A stretch of DNA of 64,000 nucleotides from JAVBQJ01 sp031549115 (GCA_031549115.1 JAVBQJ010000082.1:1-64000); one strand, 5' to 3'; positions 17,721 through 26,823 are shown, counted from the first letter of the stretch. The notes: generated by a model not told the origin, from the letters alone. Numbers and translations are program-made.

Positions 17721-18506
17721 TCAGGCGTTTTTGCGGCGTACCGGAGCCAGCGTGGACGGCGGGACGCCGTATTCGGCTTTGAAGGCCTTGGAAAAATGGA
17801 ATTCGTCGTAAAAACCGGTGGCGGCGGCGGCTTCTTTGTTGCTTGCGCCGTCTTCCAGCAGCGCTTTGGCGCGTTCCAACCGCCATTTTTTCAGGTAGGG
17901 ACGCAGCGGCAAGCCGAATTCACGGGGAAAACCATGGGCCAGCCCGGACGGAGAAACGCCGGCGATCCGGCTCAATTTTTCCAGGGTGATCTTTTCCTGC
18001 CAGTGGTCGCGCAAATACTCCTCCACCTTCCCGACCCACGGCGGACGCTGCAATTGGATCATCTCCTGCTGAATGATGTATTCGCCGACGATTTTCAGCA
18101 GCCGCGCGATCTCATGCAGTTCGGATTCATCGCCGCACCGGACGCCGGCGCGGCGGCGTTTCAGCTCCGGCGGCGCCACCTGACCGAAGACCAGGCTGCC
18201 GAGATACAGCCCCCGGCGGTTGTAGAGCGGCACCACCCCCTCCAGCAGTCCGGCATGGCAACGGTAAATCACCGCCTGGCGCTTCCGCATGCCCTCGTCC
18301 AGGTGCTCCCGGTCGCAAGTGACGCAGCGGCGGTCGAATTCCGGGTCGAGCGTGCGCCGCTCCGAACAGAAATCGGAACGCGGCCGCGACAATTGGTCGG
18401 CGGTTTCGTTGCCCTCCACATCGAAGAATGTGATGCGGATCCCCAGCCGCTTCGACAACAGTCCCAACACCTCGGCCAGAACCGGATTTTTGATGATGTA
18501 TTGCAT
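17721..18506 (-). CDS. PocR-domain AraC-family regulator
   Basis: The 261-residue protein has an N-terminal PocR-type sensory domain (about residues 1-150) with the expected conserved cysteines (FCSERR, RRCVTCDRE, IYRCHAG), and a C-terminal AraC double helix-turn-helix (about 160-258, KITLEKLSRIAGVSPSGL and EAAAATGFYDEFHFSKAF). PocR domains bind small metabolites. The gene is transcribed away from the aldolase-isomerase-kinase operon across a 125-bp gap, so it is the probable activator of that operon. A candidate promoter TTGCAA-16-TATCGT lies in the gap; no clear ribosome binding site is visible. Confidence 0.85.
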   Translation of the reverse strand: MQYIIKNPVLAEVLGLLSKRLGIRITFFDVEGNETADQLSRPRSDFCSERRTLDPEFDRRCVTCDREHLDEGMRKRQAVIYRCHAGLLEGVVPLYNRRGLYLGSLVFGQVAPPELKRRRAGVRCGDESELHEIARLLKIVGEYIIQQEMIQLQRPPWVGKVEEYLRDHWQEKITLEKLSRIAGVSPSGLAHGFPREFGLPLRPYLKKWRLERAKALLEDGASNKEAAAATGFYDEFHFSKAFKAEYGVPPSTLAPVRRKNA

Positions 18507-18631
18507 ACTGTTTACGATAGCACATGGATGAACTTTTGCAAGTTTTTACATGAAGCGGTTTTATCTTACATTCCATTTCGCCCTCTCTTCCGGTATACTT
18601 ATAGCAGATATAACCAAACAGGACGAAAAAC

Positions 18632-19540
18632 ATGAAATCATTCGACGCAACCACCCGGGAAATCGTGGACCGGGCACTGGCACACCGGACGGTAATTCCC
18701 GGCTTCAACATTCCCTATCTGCCGATGATGGAACCGGTGGTACGCGCGTTGCGCGACTGCGACAGCTTCGGCCTGATCATGGTGGCCAATCTGGAATTCC
18801 ACAAGTTCGCCGCCGGGAGCCTGACCGCTATCCGCGATGAATACCGGCGCTGCGAAGACCGCGAACACACCCGGCTGCACCTCGACCATGTCCCGGTGAT
18901 CGACGAGGACGACCAACGCGTCGACTACCGGCGCATCATCGGCGAAGCGCTGGAGCTGGGCTATGAATCGGTGATGGTGGACGGCTCCCGGCTGCCGCTG
19001 GCGGAGAATATCGCCTGTACCCAGGAGATCGTCGAACTGGCGGCGGGACGGGTCCCGGTGGAGGCCGAACTCGGCGCCGTGCTCGGACATGAATCCGGCC
19101 CGTTGCCGCCCTATGAGGAGTTGTTCGCCAGCCGCAAGGGCTTCACCGATCCGGAGGAGGCGCGACGCTTCGTCCGGGAAACCGGCGCGGCGTGGCTGTC
19201 GGTTGCGGTCGGCAATCTTCACGGCGCGATCTCGGCGGCGGGCAAGCAGAAAGAGAAACCGCGGGCCCGGATCGACCTCGAACATCTGTCGCGCCTGCAA
19301 GAAGCGACAGGCGTGCCGCTGGTGCTGCATGGCGGGACCGGAATTCCGGTGGAGTACGTCCAGGGGGCGATCCAGCGCGGAATCGCGAAAATCAACGTCG
19401 CCACCGCGATCCGGCAGCCGTACGAACGCAACGTCGAGCGCGGTATCCCGGCCGCACAGCAGGCGGTGTACGACACCATGTGCGACCTGCTCCATAACGA
19501 ACTGAATATCGTCGGCAATTGCAAAAACTTGAAAGCCTAA
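18632..19540 (+). CDS. Class II (zinc) ketose-bisphosphate aldolase
   Basis: The 302-residue protein matches fructose/tagatose-bisphosphate class II aldolases: PGFNIPYL near residue 23, the LHLDH motif with catalytic Asp and zinc His near 85, GYESVMVDGS, VEAELG, a zinc-ligand His in VGNLHG, LHGGTG near 230 and the phosphate-binding INVAT near 255. AGGA lies about 8 nt before the ATG, and TATACT at 18594-18599 is a possible -10 box. It is the first gene of a three-gene catabolic operon with an isomerase and a kinase. It should cleave the phosphorylated ketose made by them; the exact sugar is unknown. Confidence 0.88.
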   Translation: MKSFDATTREIVDRALAHRTVIPGFNIPYLPMMEPVVRALRDCDSFGLIMVANLEFHKFAAGSLTAIRDEYRRCEDREHTRLHLDHVPVIDEDDQRVDYRRIIGEALELGYESVMVDGSRLPLAENIACTQEIVELAAGRVPVEAELGAVLGHESGPLPPYEELFASRKGFTDPEEARRFVRETGAAWLSVAVGNLHGAISAAGKQKEKPRARIDLEHLSRLQEATGVPLVLHGGTGIPVEYVQGAIQRGIAKINVATAIRQPYERNVERGIPAAQQAVYDTMCDLLHNELNIVGNCKNLKA

Positions 19541-19558
19541 CCCCAAGGACACACCATC

Positions 19559-20962
19559 ATGAAAACCGTATTCGCACTTTTCTTCGGCAACCGGGGATTC
19601 TTCCCGGAATCCCTGATCGCCCAGGCCCGGCATGAGTTGCGGCAGCGCCTGGAATCGCTCGGTTTCGGTACCTTGTCGGCGCCGGAAAACGCGACCCGGC
19701 ACGGCGCGGTCGAGACCGCCGCCGAAGGGCGCACTTACGCCAAATTCCTCGAACAGCACCGGGGAAAATACGACGGCGTGATTCTGTGTCTGCCGAACTT
19801 CGGCGACGAAAACGGCGCCTCGGAAGCGTTGCGCGATTGCGGCGTGCCGATCTATATCCAGGCCTACCCGGACGATCTCGACAAGATGGACTTCACCCGC
19901 CGCCGCGACGCGTTCTGCGGCAAATTTTCGGTCATGGATGTGTTCACCCAGTTCGGCATCCCGTTCACCGCGTGGCCGCCGCACACGATGCACCCGGATC
20001 ACCCGGACTTCGCCGACGATATGCGCCAGTTCGGCGCGGTATGCCGGATCGTCAAACGGATGAAACGCTGCCGGATCGGCGCCGTCGGCGCCCGGCCGAC
20101 GCTGTTTAAAACCATCCGTTTCGATGAGGTCGCACTGCAGAAATACGGCATCACCACCGAGGTTTTTGACAACTCCGATCTGTTGACCATGGTGGAGCGC
20201 GTGGCCGGCGACGCCCCGGAGCTGCGCGCCAAGCTGGAACGCTTCGAAAGCTACGCCGACTTTTCCGGCGTCCCGGCCGCGGCGAAAACCGCGCTGGCGA
20301 AAACCGGGGTCGCGCTCGACCGGCTGATCGCGGAGCATGAACTCGACGCCATCGGCCTGCGCTGCTGGAGCGACCTGCAGCATACGCTGAAAATTTCCCC
20401 CTGCGTGCTGTTGAGCGAACTTAACGACCGCAATTTCCCGGCGGCGTGCGAACTCGACATCGGCAACGCGGTGACCATGCTGGCGCTGCAGGCGGCGTCG
20501 CAGGAGCCCGCGACCTGCCTGGACTGGAACAACAACTACGGCGACGACCCGGAGCGCTGCATTCTCTTCCATTGCGGCCCGGTGCCGCAGCAGTTGATGA
20601 CCGCGCGCGGCAAGATCGTCGATCATCCGATGTTCGCCAAGGCGCTCGGCGCCGGCTGCGGCTTCGGCTGCAACGTCGGCTTCATCCGGCCGATGGAGTT
20701 CACTTTTGCCTCCAGCACCACCCAGGATGGGAAGATGCGCTACTACGCCGGCGAAGGCGAGTTCACCGACGACCCGCTGGGCGAAGGCTTCTTCGGCTGC
20801 GGCGGCGTCGCCCGCATCCCCGGCTTGCAGACCCAGCTGAACGCCATCGGCTACGCCGGATACCGCCATCACGTCAGCGTCAGCTCCGGTCGCTGGAGCC
20901 GGGCGCTGAACGAAGCCTTCGGCCGCTATCTGGGTTATGAAAAGACGGAGCTGACGCGATGA
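19559..20962 (+). CDS. L-fucose/L-arabinose isomerase family protein
   Basis: The 467-residue protein has the architecture of the fucose/arabinose isomerase superfamily: an N-terminal Rossmann-like domain (FALFFGNRGFFP, GVILCLPNFGDENG), a second domain, and a C-terminal metal-binding part (CELDIGNAVTMLALQ, LDWNNNYG, FHCGPVP). Family members interconvert aldoses and ketoses using a divalent metal. The gene lies 18 bp after the aldolase and overlaps the kinase by 4 nt, which supports an isomerase-kinase-aldolase pathway. The combination differs from the standard fucose route, where a FucA-type class II aldolase unrelated to this one is used. Confidence 0.85.
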   Translation: MKTVFALFFGNRGFFPESLIAQARHELRQRLESLGFGTLSAPENATRHGAVETAAEGRTYAKFLEQHRGKYDGVILCLPNFGDENGASEALRDCGVPIYIQAYPDDLDKMDFTRRRDAFCGKFSVMDVFTQFGIPFTAWPPHTMHPDHPDFADDMRQFGAVCRIVKRMKRCRIGAVGARPTLFKTIRFDEVALQKYGITTEVFDNSDLLTMVERVAGDAPELRAKLERFESYADFSGVPAAAKTALAKTGVALDRLIAEHELDAIGLRCWSDLQHTLKISPCVLLSELNDRNFPAACELDIGNAVTMLALQAASQEPATCLDWNNNYGDDPERCILFHCGPVPQQLMTARGKIVDHPMFAKALGAGCGFGCNVGFIRPMEFTFASSTTQDGKMRYYAGEGEFTDDPLGEGFFGCGGVARIPGLQTQLNAIGYAGYRHHVSVSSGRWSRALNEAFGRYLGYEKTELTR

Positions 20963-22431
20963 GCGTACTCGGCATCGACATCGGTTCCAGCCGGGTCAAG
21001 GCGGTCGCTTTCGACGCGGAATGCCGCGAAATCGCCGCCGCCTATGCCGCCTATCCGTTGTTGACGCCGGAACCCGGCGCCATGGAGCTCGACAGCGGCG
21101 CGGTTCTCACCGCCTGCTTCCGGGTCATCGCCGAAGTCGCCGCCGCGACCAACGGTCGCGATCCGATCCGGGCGCTCGGGATATCGAGCCAGGGCGAAGC
21201 GTTCACCCCGGTGGATGCCGCCGGGACGCTTCTCGCCCCGGCGATGATCTCCGGCGACACCCGGGCGACGGCGGCAATGGCGCGCTTCACCGCATCGTTC
21301 GGACGCGACCGGCTGTACCGGATCACCGGTCACACACCATCCGGGATGTTTTCGTTGGCCAAGCTGCTGTATCTCGCCGAAAAGCATCCGGAAATCCGCC
21401 GGAAAGCAGTTAAATTTCTCTGCTTCGAGGACCTGTTGTGCCACGCGCTCGGCGTTTCGCCCGCGATGGGGTGGCCGCTGGCGGGACGGACCTTGTTTTT
21501 CGACGTGAACGAGCATCGCTGGAGCGAAGAAATTCTCGCCGCCGCCGGTTTCACACCGGAGGAATTCGCGCGGCCGCTGCCGCCGGGCGACATCGCCGGG
21601 GTCATCCCCGAACATATCGCCCGCGAACTGAATCTGTCAAGCGGAGTGCAAATCGTCTGCGGCGGCCACGACCAGGTGATCGGCGCCTTCGGCTGCGGCG
21701 TGCGCCCCGGCAGCGCCATGTACGCCGCCGGAAGCGTCGAGTGCATTGTGCCGGTGACACACCATCTCCCCCAATCCGAAGCGCTGCGCGACGCCAATCT
21801 CTGCGGTTACGATTATGCGCTTCCGGGGGCATTCGCCTCGGTGGCGTATTCGTTGACCGGCAGTAACCTGCTGCAATATTTCATGGAGAATTTCGCGCCG
21901 GAATTGCAGTCGGATTATGCGAAACTCGTCGACTCCATGCCCGCGGAGCCGACACCGCTGTTGGTGCTCCCCTATTTCACAGCGTCCGGGACGCCGTACT
22001 TCGACAGCGTCACCCCCGGTACCGTATTCGGCTGGCGTCTCGGCATGAGCCGCGGCACGCTGCTGAAAGGGCTCCAAGAGGGCATCGGCATGGAAATGAA
22101 GCTGAATTTCGAACTCCTGAACGCCAACGGCTTCGATGTCGGCACCCTGATCGCCGCCGGCGGCGGTTTTCGCGACGCCGCCATGGTGCAGCTCCGCGCC
22201 GATATCCTCAACCGCCCGATCCGTGTCACCTCCGTGCGCGAACCCGGCTGCCGCGGCGCCGCCGGCCTGGCATTGACCGCCCTCACCGGCACTCCCCCCC
22301 CGCCACCCGAATTCACCGGCAGCGTCACCCCCAACCCCAAGCACGCCGCCCATTATCAGGAGCTCTTTCCCCGCTGGCAAAAGTTCTCCGCTTCGATGCG
22401 GTCATTGGCCGGCGAGTTGAGCCGCGGGTAA
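20959..22431 (+). CDS. FGGY-family carbohydrate kinase
   Basis: The 490-residue protein begins with the actin-fold phosphate motif GIDIGSSRVKAVAF and contains FGGY family signatures, including TGHTPSGMFSLAKLLYL near residue 120 and the adenosine-side CGGHDQVIGAFGCG near 235. It shares a 4-nt overlap with the isomerase gene, so translation is coupled. In the inferred pathway it phosphorylates the ketose before aldolase cleavage. Which sugar it uses (xylulose, rhamnulose or fuculose-like) cannot be decided here. Immediately after the stop begins the structured dispersed repeat. Confidence 0.9.
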   Translation: MSVLGIDIGSSRVKAVAFDAECREIAAAYAAYPLLTPEPGAMELDSGAVLTACFRVIAEVAAATNGRDPIRALGISSQGEAFTPVDAAGTLLAPAMISGDTRATAAMARFTASFGRDRLYRITGHTPSGMFSLAKLLYLAEKHPEIRRKAVKFLCFEDLLCHALGVSPAMGWPLAGRTLFFDVNEHRWSEEILAAAGFTPEEFARPLPPGDIAGVIPEHIARELNLSSGVQIVCGGHDQVIGAFGCGVRPGSAMYAAGSVECIVPVTHHLPQSEALRDANLCGYDYALPGAFASVAYSLTGSNLLQYFMENFAPELQSDYAKLVDSMPAEPTPLLVLPYFTASGTPYFDSVTPGTVFGWRLGMSRGTLLKGLQEGIGMEMKLNFELLNANGFDVGTLIAAGGGFRDAAMVQLRADILNRPIRVTSVREPGCRGAAGLALTALTGTPPPPPEFTGSVTPNPKHAAHYQELFPRWQKFSASMRSLAGELSRG

Positions 22432-22442
22432 GGGGAAAGAAT

Positions 22443-22860
22443 GTGGGGGACTTCTCGTCCCCCACGCCCCCACGGCAGGGTGACCCGCGTTACGCTCGCT
22501 GACGCGAGCTTACTTTTCGCCCTTGCGCTTCGCGCTGCGTTCTCTGCACCTCTGCTGCGGATATGGCTGCACCATATCCTCCGCGACCTTTTGAAAGGGG
22601 GAGCGTTGATTGCCGCGTCAAACCAGCCAGACCACCTCAGAGCCGCCGCTACTGCCGGCCACAGCAGGCGGGCGCCCCCGGGGACCCACGCCTGTTGTCG
22701 GCTCTACCGCCTCCAACATACAATGGCAGACAACTGCGTGTCTCAACATATATCCACCGTTGGTGACGCGCCACGGACGGCTATATGACATGCCATACCG
22801 CCTGTCCGTTGTCGTCCGTTTCGGTCCGTTGGTGTCCGTATCATGCGCACACTCGCCCCT
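22443..22860. repeat. Structured dispersed repeat, long copy
   Basis: This gap of about 430 bp between the kinase and batA stops holds no convincing gene. It contains perfect hairpins at 22443-22465 (9-bp arms, GTGGGGGAC), 22494-22509 (GCTCGC/GCGAGC) and 22559-22579 (GGATATGG/CCATATCC), a 27-bp block at 22516-22542 repeated exactly in inverted orientation at 62225-62251, and four tandem 10-bp units with GTCCGT at 22801-22840. A shorter copy lies at 62077-62252. The hairpin arms differ between copies but keep pairing. It may be a MITE-like or REP-like element or a structured RNA. Confidence 0.8.
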
Positions 22861-22866
22861 GCCACC

Positions 22867-23898
22867 TCACGGTATCCGCAATTCCGTAGTGCACTCCAAC
22901 GTGAACGCCAACAGCAGCAAGCCGAGGGCGATCAACGCCAGAGTCGGCGCAAACTCCTGATACTCGATGTATTTGGGTTGCTCGAAGCTGGTCTTTTCGA
23001 GCTGGTTGATTTCGCTCATCACGGTTTCGAGGCCGGCGGCGTCGGCGGCGTGAAAATAGCGGCCGCCGGCGATTCTGGCGATATTGCGCAGCAGTTGTTC
23101 ATCGAAGTTGCCGCTGTAGGAGACCAGTTGGCGGCCGCCGAAGAGGCTTTCCTGAAAAATCACGGCATTCGGACTGCCGATACCGACGGTGTAGATCACC
23201 ACATCCTTGGCTTTCGCCAACTCCGCCGCCTGTTCGGGAGTAAGCCGGTTTTCGATGTTGTTGCTGCCGTCGGTAAACAGCACCAGTACCCGGCGCGGCG
23301 CGTCGGAATCCGCCAACCGTTTGACGCCGGTGATCAACGGCGCCGCAATGCCGGTCGACTGGCCGAGCATGCCGACCTGCAGATTGGCGATGATATCGAG
23401 CAGAAAGCCGGAATCCAGCGTCGGCGGCGACAGCGTATAAGCCAGATCGGCGAAGCCGATCAGCCCGATGCGGTCGGAGGGACGCTCCTCGATGAAGCGC
23501 GCCACTTCACGCTTGGCGGCCTCGATCCGGGGAATCGCGGTGCCGTCTTTCAACGCCTTGTCCAGCGCTTCCATCGTGGTGACGCCGCGGGGAACGTCGA
23601 TGGCTTCCATGCTGCCGGAAAGGTCGATGGCGAACACCATGTCGATGCCTTCGGAACGGATCACCACCTCGTCGTTGCCCCAGCGCGGCCGCGCCAGCGC
23701 CACCACCAACACCGCCAGCGTCAGCGCCGCAAGGCCCGGCAACAGCCGACGACGCCAACTGCGTCTCGGGACGGCGCGAAACGCCTCCAGCGAGATCACT
23801 TCGATCGCCGGCATGCGCTTACGGTGCGCCAGATACCAATACAACACCGGTACCGCCGCCAATCCGGTCAATGCCCATGGATATGCCCACTCAAACAT
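22867..23898 (-). CDS. batA: BatA-like von Willebrand factor A membrane protein
   Basis: The start is the ATG at 23898 (MFEWAYPWAL), which follows a GAGGAGGGAGAGG stretch; a TTG seven codons upstream is less likely. The 343-residue protein has two N-terminal membrane helices, a VWA domain whose metal site motif DLSGSM is at about 92-97, with later TDGSNN near 205, and a C-terminal membrane helix. This is the BatA layout of aerotolerance-type operons, where MoxR ATPases act with VWA proteins. The start overlaps the preceding gene by 8 nt. It is the last gene of the unit; batB-like and TPR batC-like genes are absent. Confidence 0.85.
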   Translation of the reverse strand: MFEWAYPWALTGLAAVPVLYWYLAHRKRMPAIEVISLEAFRAVPRRSWRRRLLPGLAALTLAVLVVALARPRWGNDEVVIRSEGIDMVFAIDLSGSMEAIDVPRGVTTMEALDKALKDGTAIPRIEAAKREVARFIEERPSDRIGLIGFADLAYTLSPPTLDSGFLLDIIANLQVGMLGQSTGIAAPLITGVKRLADSDAPRRVLVLFTDGSNNIENRLTPEQAAELAKAKDVVIYTVGIGSPNAVIFQESLFGGRQLVSYSGNFDEQLLRNIARIAGGRYFHAADAAGLETVMSEINQLEKTSFEQPKYIEYQEFAPTLALIALGLLLLAFTLECTTELRIP

Positions 23899-24871
23899 AT
23901 GGCACCTCTCCCTCCTCAACGAAGCCGGTTTCGACCGGGCGCGTTTCTTCGATCAGCGCTTCGGCCTGGTCGAGCGCGGGATTCAGCAGCATCGAATCGG
24001 CGTCGCGCCCCGCGAACTTCACCAGGTCGGCGGCGGTCATGAAACGCGAAAGCTGTTGTTGCTGCTCGGCATTCAGCGGCGAACCGGGGCGATGGAGATC
24101 CTGCAGAAACTCCACCGTGGTCTGCCGGGTCGACCGCAGCGCGAAACGCCATTCGAGATATTCGCGCACCACGTCGGTCAAACGGACCAGACAGCCTTTC
24201 AAATCCTGGTTGCGCCTGACCTTTTCGCGCAGTTCGCGCACTTCCAGTTCGGCCACCTCCCACGGTTCCAATACCCGTTCCCGGCGCTGTTTCGGCCGGA
24301 AGACCAGCCACAAAACCACCGCAACCGCAATCACCGCCGCCAGCAGCGCGATACTCCAGAAATACGACGGAATTTTTTTGCCTCCGGGTGCCAGTTGGCC
24401 GGCCAGCGGCAACTCCGCGCCGGGCTGCGCCGGAGCTTCCTGCTCCACCGTCACCGCGTCCAGGTCCACCTGGACCGGGGTGGGCGGGGCGCCCCAGACC
24501 CGGGAAAAGTCGACCATGATCTTGCCGGCGGCGCCGGGGCCGGGCAGATACGGCCGCAGCCGGACGGTGATGAGGTAATCATTCGCCTCCCAGCCCCAGG
24601 CGGCGCGGCGCACCGTCGGCGTCCCGTATTCCACCATCCCGGCGCCGGGGGTGCACGTAACCGCCCCGGGAGCAACGCCCCACGGGCACGTCACCGCCAG
24701 CGTCGCCGTCACCGTTTCCCCGAGTGCCGCCCGGTGCGGCCACCCGGTCAATTCCACCTCCATCGGTTGCCGTTGCAATGCGGCGCGCACGGCACCGGCC
24801 GCCACGGCCGCGATTGCCAGCACGAGCAAAACCGCAATGACGAGGAGAATGCGTTTCCAGATTTTATTCAT
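23891..24871 (-). CDS. BatD-like / DUF4381-like membrane protein
   Basis: The 326-residue protein has an N-terminal membrane helix (residues 7-30), an extracytoplasmic beta-rich domain to about 165, a second membrane helix near 170-192, and a cytoplasmic helical domain containing LRREK-like and VREYLEWRF segments. This arrangement fits the small BatD or DUF4381 proteins that accompany MoxR-DUF58-VWA operons. It lies 13 bp after the DUF58 gene and overlaps batA by 8 nt. The family is assigned mainly by context and topology, so confidence in the name is moderate. Confidence 0.65.
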   Translation of the reverse strand: MNKIWKRILLVIAVLLVLAIAAVAAGAVRAALQRQPMEVELTGWPHRAALGETVTATLAVTCPWGVAPGAVTCTPGAGMVEYGTPTVRRAAWGWEANDYLITVRLRPYLPGPGAAGKIMVDFSRVWGAPPTPVQVDLDAVTVEQEAPAQPGAELPLAGQLAPGGKKIPSYFWSIALLAAVIAVAVVLWLVFRPKQRRERVLEPWEVAELEVRELREKVRRNQDLKGCLVRLTDVVREYLEWRFALRSTRQTTVEFLQDLHRPGSPLNAEQQQQLSRFMTAADLVKFAGRDADSMLLNPALDQAEALIEETRPVETGFVEEGEVPYV

Positions 24872-24884
24872 GGTTCACCGTCTT

Positions 24885-25775
24885 TCATGCCTTGCGCCCG
24901 GCGCGGCGGCGGCGACGGCGGAAAAAGTCGCGCAGCGGCGGCAGCGGATCGCAGCCGTTTTCCAGGTCGATCAGATCCACCCCGGCACGGTGGCACAACG
25001 AAGTCTGGTCCGCCAGCATCTGCCCGGCGCCGATATTGTACGCATGGACCAAACCGGGACCGCCGTCCGCCACCAGTTGCCGGCCGCTCTCGGCGTCTTC
25101 GAATACGGCGCCGGTCGCGACCGGGCAGGATTGTTCGATCGGATCGGTGATCCGGATGGCGACGACATCGTGTTTGCGGTTGGTCAATTTGAGCGCGGTT
25201 TCGTAATTGTGCTCCGGATCGATCAGGTCGCTCAACAGAAAAATCACACTGCGTTTGGTCAGAATGCGCCGGATTTCCCGGAGCGCGAGATCGATGTCGG
25301 TGCCCTTGCCGGCCGGTTCGTGCGCGAGCATTTCGCGGATCAGCCGCAACCCGTGGTGCCGTCCCGAACGCGGCGCCAGATACAGTTCGACCCGGTCGCT
25401 GAACAGCATCAGACCGACCTTGTCGTGATTGCGGATAGCGCTCAAGGCGAGCATCGCGGCGCTTTCGACCGCGGACATTTTTTTGGTTTTGCCGTTGGCG
25501 CCGAAGTTTTCCGAAGCGGAAATATCGACCAGGAGCATGACCACCAGCTCACGCTCCTCGGCATATTTTTTGATATACGGCTTGCCGGTGCGCGCGGTGA
25601 CGTTCCAGTCGATATCGCGCACATCGTCGCCTTCGAAGTATTCGCGTACTTCATCGAATTCGATTCCGCGCCCCTTGAATACGCTGTGATACGCGCCGCC
25701 GATGATTTCGTCGACCGCGCGATTGGTGCGTATCTCGAGCTTGCGGATCTGTCTGAGCAGTTCTCCCGGCTCCAT
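24885..25775 (-). CDS. DUF58 domain protein
   Basis: The 296-residue protein has the DUF58 signature region GAYHSVFKGRGIEFDEVREY followed by GDDVRDIDWNVTART (about residues 27-63) and a VWA-like fold with DISASE near residue 85. DUF58 proteins are partners of MoxR AAA ATPases in assembly or maturation of membrane or cell-surface complexes. It follows moxR by 25 bp. There is no signal peptide, so a cytoplasmic or peripheral membrane location is likely. Confidence 0.92.
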   Translation of the reverse strand: MEPGELLRQIRKLEIRTNRAVDEIIGGAYHSVFKGRGIEFDEVREYFEGDDVRDIDWNVTARTGKPYIKKYAEERELVVMLLVDISASENFGANGKTKKMSAVESAAMLALSAIRNHDKVGLMLFSDRVELYLAPRSGRHHGLRLIREMLAHEPAGKGTDIDLALREIRRILTKRSVIFLLSDLIDPEHNYETALKLTNRKHDVVAIRITDPIEQSCPVATGAVFEDAESGRQLVADGGPGLVHAYNIGAGQMLADQTSLCHRAGVDLIDLENGCDPLPPLRDFFRRRRRRAGRKA

Positions 25776-25800
25776 GATTCCGCCCTCCCGGCTGCTGCGA

Positions 25801-26823
25801 TTAAGGGGTTCTGAGCTCGTTCAAAAGCCGTGAAACAACCGCGTCCGAATCCAGGTTTTCCGCCTCCGCCTCGTAGCTGACCACCACCCGGTGGCGCAGC
25901 ACATCCAGCGCGACGTCCTTGACGTCCTGCGGGACGACGTAAGCGCGCCCGGCCATGAACGCCGCGCCCTTCGCCGCCAGCGCCAGCGCAATCGACGAAC
26001 GCGGACTGGCGCCGTAATCCACCAGCCCCGTCATCCAGCCGAGATCGGTGTCCTTCTGCCGGGCCGACAGCTGCGCGCTCTCGGTCGGACGGGTCGCGAT
26101 CACCAAATCGAGGATGTATTCGACGATTTTGTCATCCAGATAAATCCGGTCCATGCATTCGCGGGCGGCCAGAATGTCCTCGAGTTTGGACACCGCCAGC
26201 GCCTTCGGCGAACAACCGGGGTGCGCCATGCGCTCGATGATCATGTGTTCCTCGGGACGGGTCGGATACAGCACCTTGAGCTTGAACATGAACCGGTCGA
26301 TCTGCGCCTCGGGCAACGGATAGGTGCCTTCCTGTTCGATCGGGTTCTGGGTCGCCATCACCAGGAACGGGCTGGGCAATTTGTGCGCGGTGCCGGCGAT
26401 GGTGATCTGATGCTCCTGCATGCTTTCGAGCAGTGCGCTCTGGACCTTCGCCGGCGCCCGGTTGATTTCGTCCGCCAGCACGATATTGGCGAAAACCGGC
26501 CCGAGACGGGTGCTGAAGTCATGCTTTTCGGCTTCGTAAATACGGGTTCCGATCAGGTCGGCGGGCAACAGGTCCGGGGTGAACTGAATCCGGGAAAAGC
26601 TGCCGTCCAGGGTCTGCGCCAAGGTCTTGACCGCCAGAGTTTTCGCCAATCCGGGGACACCCTCGATCAATACGTGTCCGTCGGTGATCAGGGCCAGAAG
26701 CAAGCGGTCGATCAGATGTTCCTGACCGGCGACGATGCGGCTGAACTCGGTGCGCAAAGTGCCGATGAAACGGGATTTCTCCTGTACTTGCGCCTGCAAC
26801 TTTTCCAAGTCATTGGTCTGCAT
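25801..26823 (-). CDS. moxR: MoxR-family AAA+ ATPase
   Basis: The ATG at 26823 is preceded by AGGAGG 8 nt upstream. The 340-residue protein has the MoxR Walker A GVPGLAKT at about residues 55-62, Walker B ending in ADEINRAP near 117-124, and sensor 1 ATQNPIEQEGTYPLPEAQ near 165. MoxR ATPases act as chaperone-like motors for VWA-domain partners, and DUF58, BatD-like and BatA-like genes follow directly. It is the first gene of that minus-strand unit, divergent from ffh across 246 bp. Confidence 0.95.
   Translation of the reverse strand: MQTNDLEKLQAQVQEKSRFIGTLRTEFSRIVAGQEHLIDRLLLALITDGHVLIEGVPGLAKTLAVKTLAQTLDGSFSRIQFTPDLLPADLIGTRIYEAEKHDFSTRLGPVFANIVLADEINRAPAKVQSALLESMQEHQITIAGTAHKLPSPFLVMATQNPIEQEGTYPLPEAQIDRFMFKLKVLYPTRPEEHMIIERMAHPGCSPKALAVSKLEDILAARECMDRIYLDDKIVEYILDLVIATRPTESAQLSARQKDTDLGWMTGLVDYGASPRSSIALALAAKGAAFMAGRAYVVPQDVKDVALDVLRHRVVVSYEAEAENLDSDAVVSRLLNELRTP

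Noticed and set aside
18638..20872. A 744-codon open frame on the minus strand opposite the aldolase and isomerase genes
   Set aside because: Antisense shadow of two well-supported enzyme genes.
22801..22840. Tandem GTCCGTT units considered as a CRISPR array
   Set aside because: Units are 10 bp with 3-4 bp between motifs, much shorter than CRISPR repeats and spacers, and no cas genes are present.
22563..22960. Overlapping short open frames in the gap after the kinase gene
   Set aside because: They cross hairpins and the tandem 10-bp units of the dispersed repeat, and have no recognisable protein features; the region is better explained as a noncoding repeat.
22867..26823. MoxR-DUF58-VWA cluster considered as an anti-phage or toxin system
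   Set aside because: The proteins match the ordinary Bat-type envelope operon, with no nuclease, protease or effector gene beside them.
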